From Papio anubis (Eukaryota; Chordata; Mammalia; Primates; Cercopithecidae), in assembly GCF_008728515.1 (NCBI RefSeq), contig NC_044980.1:36286290-36350289 (forward strand): DNA of 64,000 nt, in the 5' to 3' direction. The position numbers and the translations under genes are program-made. Under the pieces are notes generated by a model, which was given only the letters and a program-made list of their open reading frames with translations, made no database searches and was not told the origin of the DNA. This document shows, piece by piece, positions 58,082 through 64,000 of the stretch. Each line of letters starts with the position of its first letter. The stretch's first letter is position 1.

Positions 58082-60360
58082 ACTTTTTCCTGTAGATGTA
58101 TCTATGGTGTTGGTTGGATAGGGCACTTCAGCAATGATTCTGGATGTTTGTAGTAGTGTAGTCTCCATATGACTTCTCTGGCTTTAAACCCTGTCAGTGG
58201 TGTCTGTGTTTTCCTCAGAGGCTTAGGTGAATTTGTTAGTGGAGGCTGTGGTGAGGATTTATTAGGTTTAGCAATGCTAGGTGGGCCAGTCTTCTGGCCC
58301 CAGTGGTGGCAATGGTGGGCTGAACGTCCCTGTTCTTGGGCCCTTGCACACAATACATGGGCACTGGTGTTAGTAGGTTCAGACAGGCTGACATTTGGGC
58401 CTCCAGGTGGCTTTTTCAGGTGCCAGTAGTGGCAGTGGTGAGTTGAGTGGGTGGGCCAGTCCTTGGGCCCCCGAGCATTGTGCATGGTGTTGGTGATGGC
58501 AGTATAAGTAGCAGGGCAACACCTGGGCTTCCAGGTAGCACAGACTGATGTTAGTGGTGGCTGCGACACACTGGGCAGCCTGGTCTTCAGACTCCCAGGT
58601 GGTGCACATGGGTGGGTGCCAGGTTTGGTGGTGGTGGCAGGCTGAGCAACCTTGTCCTCCGGCCCCTAGAAGGTGTAGATAGATACAAGCAGTGGTGGAC
58701 TGGGCAGGGTGATCCCCCAGGCCTTTAGACGGCATGCTTAGGCACTGACAATAGGTTTTCTGGGTCTGTTGTTAGGCTGTCTGGTAGTACACACTCCTGC
58801 TTGGAGTGACCAGTGGGGCACAGCAATCCCTAGGCTATGTGGTAGGATGGTGTGGTAGGGCACTTGGTTGGGGTGACATTGTCAGGTCTAGGGTGGTGTG
58901 GTAGGGCACTCGGGGGGTGACAGTGTCAGGCATTTTGGGGCTGTCATCAGGTCCCCCTGTTGTTCCAAATGGGTATAGGCTGTGGTAGGTGGGATGGGGG
59001 CAATTCCTAGGCCTTCAGATGGTGTGCTGGGGTGCGGCAGGCATTCTGGGGCTGTTTGGTCTCTTTATGTGCGTGTGCCTGAGGTGACTGATGGTGCAGG
59101 GGAATCCACAGGACCCTGAGCACTGTGATAGAGAGCACTGGGGTTGCTGGTGCCAGGCCTTGTGAGACTATCCTTAAGGCCTCTGATGTTGTGCACAGAT
59201 GCAGGCTGTGTTGGGCAGGGCTGGGTGATCCCTATGTCCTGGGTAGTGTCCTTGGGTGGTGGTTGCAGCAGCAGTAGTAGGCAGGGAGAGCCTGTCCTCA
59301 GGGCATGTGGACATGAACAGCTCTGCTAAGGGGAAGGTGCCGTGACAGTGGTGGTGAGGGAGATTGATGCCAGTGGCAGCCATCTCAGGCAGATACATCT
59401 CAATCTCTGCAGAGCACATGCTTTGTCTCCACTTCCCCTATTCCCTATGGCATTGGCTGCATTGGCTGGGGTGAGCCTGTCCTCAAGGCACATGTACCAC
59501 AGTCCTACTGTTGTGGGTAGCAGGGTTGCTGTCTGTGGTACCTGCCCCAGGCAGGTGATTCTTAGGCCCTGGTCCCTGGCTGCAGCAGCAGGCAGGGAGA
59601 GCCTGCCCTCAGGGCATGTGCTAGTGTGCTGGGGCCTTGCTGCTGGGGGTGGTGGGTGGGCAAGGTTACTCTCAGTGGCAATGACCTGAGGCAGGTGGGT
59701 TTGGGCTCTAGGGAGTGTGCACTTTGGCTCCCTTTGTCCTAAAGGCAGCATCCACAGAGCTCTCCGTTGTCCTTTCTTCAGTGTACTGGATGCTGTGTGA
59801 TCTAGAGTGCTGGGGATATTGCTGCTGTGCTGGGTCTAACTGGGGTCATGTGCTACAACCCTCCCAGTGGATATGAGGGGATGTCATTGGGCCTCCAGGG
59901 ATGTTGAGATGCAGGTACTGTTTGGCCCCAGAACAGAAAGCAGACTGGTGGGGGCTGGGCTCTCAAATTCGTGCCATGCTGCAGGTGCTTCGGTTTCCAG
60001 GTGTGTGTGGAACCTATTGTGAGCTTCCTCTTTAGAAGCTTGTTTATACCAGTCTCAACTTGTCAGGGTTAAGGGGCTGTGCTATGGCTAGGATTGCAGG
60101 TATCTACAGGGAGAATCTGGATGCTGGGGATCTTTTACTCACCTTTTCCCCACACTGAGGAGCCCCATAGGACTCCCAGCTCGTTCTGGCTGGGCTGTGT
60201 GCCTTGCTTTCTTCTTCTTCAGTGCCTCTCATTTCTCTGCTGAATTCCAGCATTCTCTCTTTGATGCTGTATTTGAAGTGTGATTATCTACTCATTAAGC
60301 TTTTCTTTATAGAGGAGGTTAGTGTCTGGTGCTTCTAGTTAGCCATCTTGAAGTCCCCCA
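58082..60360 (-). promoter_or_regulatory. L1 5' UTR with internal tandem modules
   Basis: About 2.3 kb, rich in G+C compared with the rest of the window. It contains repeated modules: a 38-base unit at 58849-58886 and 58895-58930, and the phrase aggcagggagagcctg-cctcagggcatgtg at 59279 and 59591. L1 5' UTRs hold the sense promoter, and in young families also an antisense promoter; activity here is inference only. Confidence 0.7.
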
Positions 60361-60373
60361 TAAGCTTTCTTTT

Positions 60374-60879
60374 ATCAATTCATCTAGAGCTGATATTGTT
60401 AAGTGCCCTTCTCCAGGATTGTCTTCAACGCTTTTTCTTTTCAACATGAAAGCAATTCTCTGCCATTTATTTTTAAATTACATGACTAAGGTGGAGAAGG
60501 CAGGTTCAGGATACCTTAGAATGCTTGGACATTTTAGTGGGAGATATCTCCATTAGCAGACCTTAGTCATGGAAGTTAGAAGAGTTTTCAAATGTTTTAT
60601 TTATTTTTGAATAGTACATGTAGTCATTCTGATACCCAGCCATTCCAAAAAAATGGCACTTATTATTTGCAGATGAAATATATTAGTCATGTCTTTTTAC
60701 TGGTGAATACTTTTTCTTAAGAACTTAAAATATTTAATTTTTATTAAAATAACTGTTTTGGGTTTATTTTTATTTTCTTTAGTAAAAGAAAACTGTTAAC
60801 TTAAGGTTTTAATAATAGATATAACTAAAAAATTGAATGATTTGAAGTACGTTTTATTTCTTTCCATATTCTAAATATT
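60374..60879. other. Intron sequence, nothing recognised
   Basis: No repeat family recognised. Confidence 0.4.
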
Positions 60880-61310
60880 TACCGAAGCTTTTATCTAATA
60901 GAAACTTCTTAACATTGGCTTCTACCCTTTTGACTTGTCTCCATCACTTTTGGAGTACTTTCTTACATTTTGGCACAGCAAGATGTTCCAGGGTCATCTT
61001 ATATTTTCCCTAACTTGATCCTACCTATTTTTCTAGTGATCCGTGGCTTCATTCAACAGGGAAATCAATTTAGAAATTAAGATTTGGCACTCTGGATATA
61101 TTCATTGCTGTTGGGTGCCGTTGCTTCTAGCCTCAAAAGACAAAGCTAGGAGGGAGATAAACCAATCTAAAAATTAAAATATGTAAAAAATTATGAGTTC
61201 ATTTGGATACATCTAATTCTAATACAACTTTCTATCCTTTTCCCGTTCCATATTCATAATTCACTTCTCCAACAGTGAAGAACATGGCTTTTAACATCAT
61301 AATTATATTT
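60880..61310 (-). mobile_element. Ancient L1M fragment, third copy of this region
   Basis: tttggcacagcaagatgttcc, agatttggcactctggatat and tattcattgctgttgggtgcc parallel the copies at 8240-8850 and 8855-10920. Confidence 0.6.
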
Positions 61311-61384
61311 ACTCATTTGTTCAGTGTTACAGTACATGGAAAGTAGTTTCAGAATTGCTACACCCAAAGCTCTTGTTGTAGTAT

Positions 61385-61700
61385 GAATTCTAAGATGGCT
61401 CCTAAGAGTCCCGGCACTTCTCCTTGAATGTAGTTGTGATGGGCATAACTACAAGTATAATGGGCTAGTCACTCCTATGGTTACATTATAGATACAATGG
61501 ACTTTAAGAAAGGAAGATTGCCTTCAGTGGATCCAGCCCCATCAGGTGAGCACTTAAAAGCAGTTGGGCTCTTCCTGGCAAAAGGTATTCTAAGTGTAGG
61601 AGGGACTTGATGTCAGGGAGATTCTCTGCTGCTGGTTTTGAAGATGAAATCAGAACTTGTGAGTGATGAACTTGAATATATAGGCAAGGAGATTTCTAAG
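61385..61700 (-). repeat. Ancient dispersed repeat fragment, unnamed
   Basis: gaagattgccttcagtggatccagcc and cttaaaagcagttgggctc resemble the far end of the same old LTR-like family seen at 62134-62717, in antisense. Family name not recalled with certainty. Confidence 0.4.
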
Positions 61701-62133
61701 CAAAATGTTGAAGTTGCTGCCTGGTTTCTTCTTGCTTCTTATAGTGAAATACGAGAAAACCAAGGGAAGTTTTGTTAAAAGGGAACCAAGACTAGATGAT
61801 TTAGTTAATTTTTAGCCTATCGAGATGACAAAGGACGCTAACATACAGCAATAACTTCTGAAAACATGGTGTGGAGAAAGCCAGAGATGTGGCTGTATAA
61901 TAACTTCAGAAAGATCAAAAGGTGAGAGTATTCAGTCACATTGGACTCTTCCAAGAAATTAAGGGTGTGCCTCATAGATCTTCTTAGCCAAACCAGGTGA
62001 TGTCTAGGAAGCTTAAGAGTATTGCTCCTTAACCAGTTAAACAACAGCTATAGATAAAAAACAGGTTGTTCTGCAAAGATTTGTGGGCATGGCTCTTATC
62101 ATTACTCAATATGTTTGTTTTTTACAGAATCGC

Positions 62134-62717
62134 ATTAATTTTCTGTTGCTCTATAACAAATTACCAAAAACCAGGGACTTAGTACACCCCCAATTTATTA
62201 CCTAACAGCTGTTTAGGTCAGAAGTCTGGCACAATGTGGCTACATTTCTCTGCTGAGGGTCTCACAGACTGAAATCAGGATGTCAGTAAGACTGCACTCT
62301 ATCAGGTCAGCATTCCTAGTGCATTCCTTGCCACGTAGATCCCTCTGTCTTCAAGGTCAGCAAAGGAGAATCTTTCTCATGTTGCTTCTAGTGGAGATTG
62401 CATATAGTGTCTAGAAAGCTAAGAGTAGCCCCAGCTGACAGGCAGCAAGCAAATAGAGATCACAGTTCTACAACCACAAGGAACTTGTATTCTGCCAGCA
62501 ACCAGAATAAACTTGGAAGCAGATTCTTTCCCAGAACCTCTAGAAAATAGTACAGTCCTACTAACATCCTGATTTCAGTCTGTGAGATCCTGAGCAGAGA
62601 ATCTAGCTACATTGTGCCAGGCTTCTGACCTACGCAGCTGTTAGGTAATAAATCAGAGGTGTACTCAGTCGCTAGGTTTTTAGTAATTTGTTACAGAGTA
62701 ATGGAAAACTAATGCAG
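62134..62717. repeat. Inverted pair of an ancient repeat
   Basis: 62134-62291 and the reverse complement of 62567-62717 are alike over about 150 bp (cctaacagctg, taggtcagaag, ctcacagactgaaatcagga). About 275 bp separates the arms. The sequence resembles an old LTR-type dispersed repeat present as two converging copies. Confidence 0.75.
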
Positions 62718-62828
62718 TTCTATAAAAACCAAACATATTAAGTAATGATGAAAGTCCTTGAGGAATTGTTAGGGATTGTGATCAAACAAAGAGCAGGAGT
62801 TAGCTTTTGGGTAGGAGGAGAAAATACT

Positions 62829-63109
62829 TTTTTTTTTTTGAGATGGAGTCTCACTCTGTCGCGCAGTGGCGCGATCTCTGCTCACTGCAACCTCTGCCTC
62901 CTGGGTTCGAGTGATTCTCCTGCTTCAGCCTCCCAAGTAGCTGGGATTACAGGCACCCACCACCATACCTGGCTAATTTTTGGATTTTTATTAGAGACAG
63001 GGTTTCATCATGTTGATCAGGCTGGTCTCGAACTCCTGACCTCAAATGATCCACCTGCCTCGGCCTCCCAAAGTGCTGGGATTATAGGTGTGAGCCACCG
63101 CACCCGGCC
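62829..63109 (-). mobile_element. AluS-type element with small deletion
   Basis: Antisense Alu lacking about 13 bases of the ccaggctggagtg region (ctctgtcgcgcagtggcg), ending cgcacccggcc. Confidence 0.91.
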
Positions 63110-63890
63110 GGAGTACTTTTGCACTGGAAATGGAAGGGATAAGAATGAGCTCATATGCAGCTATATTTATAAGTGGTACCCTGAGATAGGAAATGAATAA
63201 TGCCACCATCTATTAGCAGAGTCATTTCCTAGTTTTGTATTGGGAGATACTGGGATAGGGCCTTCAGTAGAATTGTAAAGACGTAGAATAGCTTTTGATG
63301 GTTGTAAGAGAAACATTACTGGAAGAATTATGGAAGTATTATGGGCTACGAAATGTAAATTTGTAGAAACAATCATTCTGCATGTTCATATCCTATTCTT
63401 GAGTCTTATTCAGGAGCCTAGGTATTTGGATGGACTACAGTGACTGCAGGGGAGAACAGGGGGAGGTTATTTTGGAATAAAAGCACTTTATTGTAGATTC
63501 AACAAAAGGACACTCAGGATTCTGCTGAGAGAGTGGTTAAAGTTTAGGATATTGAAAATTTAAAAATTCAAAAAACTGCAAGATAGGAGGTTGTGTGGCC
63601 AGTAAGTGGAATATCTAGAGCCTGAAACATATTTGGTGATAAATATTTGTTAAATCAGTAAATATTGAGAGTTCAGGATTTTAGAAACATATTATGACCA
63701 TTCATGGTAGTGGCAGAATTAGCCATAGTTGGCACTGCTGAAATATCTTGTAACAAGTCATCAGAATTGAGTAGGCCAAGGAAGATTGAATTTGTTTTTG
63801 AGGTATTCAAATGGATATTAAAATTACTCAGGAATTAGACTTGGACGTTAGAATCCTTGGTTTATGCAAGCAAATGACTAAGAGTGTGTT
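63110..63890. other. Intron sequence, nothing recognised
   Basis: No repeat family recognised. Confidence 0.4.
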
Positions 63891-64000
63891 GGGGTTGGCA
63901 AACCATGGCCTTGAGGCAAATCCAGCCACCACCCTGTTTTTGTAAATAAAAGTTTTATTGGAACATAGACACATCCATTAATTTACTATTCCCTGTGGCT
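63891..64000 (-). mobile_element. hAT-type MER element, cut by the window edge
   Basis: ggggttggcaaaccatggcc, ccctgtttttgtaaataaaag and attggaacatagacacatcc are the terminal part of the family also seen at 11362 and 19750. Confidence 0.75.

Larger units (their letters stand above)
51045..60373 (-). mobile_element. L1 with intact 5' end and 13-bp TSD, antisense
   Basis: The insertion spans 51058-60360. taagctttctttt lies at 51045-51057 and 60361-60373. On the minus strand it starts ggggacttcaagatggct, the canonical L1 5' end, passes a G/C-rich 5' UTR (about 58080-60360), ORF1 (about 56700-58080), ORF2 (about 51500-56700) and the 3' UTR. Without the nested Alus it is roughly 7.5 kb. Age looks like L1PB/L1MA. 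All long frames are broken, so it is inactive as a transposon. Confidence 0.92.

Noticed and set aside
58102..59751. Long Pro/His/Cys-rich frames on both strands, up to 155 codons
   Set aside because: They lie in the G/C-rich L1 5' UTR, where few stop codons occur by chance. They have no recognised domain.

Overview
This window is primate genomic DNA, most likely from an Old World monkey (Cercopithecidae), inside the protein-coding gene WDR70 on the + strand. Three short exons (125-184, 5760-5893, 37859-38012) are joined by consensus splice sites and stay in frame. Together they encode 116 complete codons from the start of the WD40 region of WDR70. The rest is intron: 5575 bp between the first two exons, 31965 bp between the second and third, and more than 25.9 kb after the third.

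The lineage call rests on the Alus. Five young antisense Alus (674-972, 7587-7891, 14560-14872, 30210-30504, 54310-54604) share one set of differences from ordinary human AluY: a 'gtggccggatctcag' left arm (gccagatc at 14560), 'caccacctcgcc' or a close variant, 'cccgtctcggcctcc' and 'aggcttgagcc'. This pattern belongs to the macaque/baboon AluYRa type. No CRISPR array, operon, tRNA, rRNA or bacterial feature is present.

Layout. 1-8.2 kb: two exons, about ten Alus and a hAT element with a perfect 8-bp target duplication. 8.2-11 kb: overlapping ancient L1M fragments with a younger L1 3' end inserted. 11-28 kb: Alus, hAT copies, L2, MIR, L1M, a pyrimidine microsatellite, an MLT1-like LTR broken by two Alus, and a Tigger-type MER2. 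28.5-35.3 kb: two ancient antisense L1M elements carrying many younger insertions. 35.5-36.4 kb: a decayed ERV-L pol fragment. 37.86-38.01 kb: the third exon. 38.4-40.65 kb: a complete antisense THE1-type MaLR provirus with both LTRs and a 5-bp target duplication. 41.8-42.7 kb: a Tigger DNA transposon. 43-46 kb: L1 fragments, one of them twin-primed. 45.8-50.2 kb: a 5'-truncated antisense L1. 51.06-60.36 kb: an antisense L1 with an intact 5' end, a 13-bp target duplication and six nested Alu insertions. 60.4-64 kb: L1M relics, an inverted pair of an ancient repeat, one Alu and a partial hAT element.

The only functional gene supported is WDR70. WDR70 is a nuclear WD40 protein related to nematode gad-1, linked in published work to CUL4-DDB1 ubiquitin ligase activity and the DNA damage response. 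Almost every other open reading frame lies in Alu or L1 sequence. I found no undescribed gene system. The points worth checking concern insertion history: a 49-bp copy of THE1 internal sequence outside the provirus, an L1 5' UTR oriented so that any antisense promoter would fire in the gene's sense direction, and several local rearrangements.
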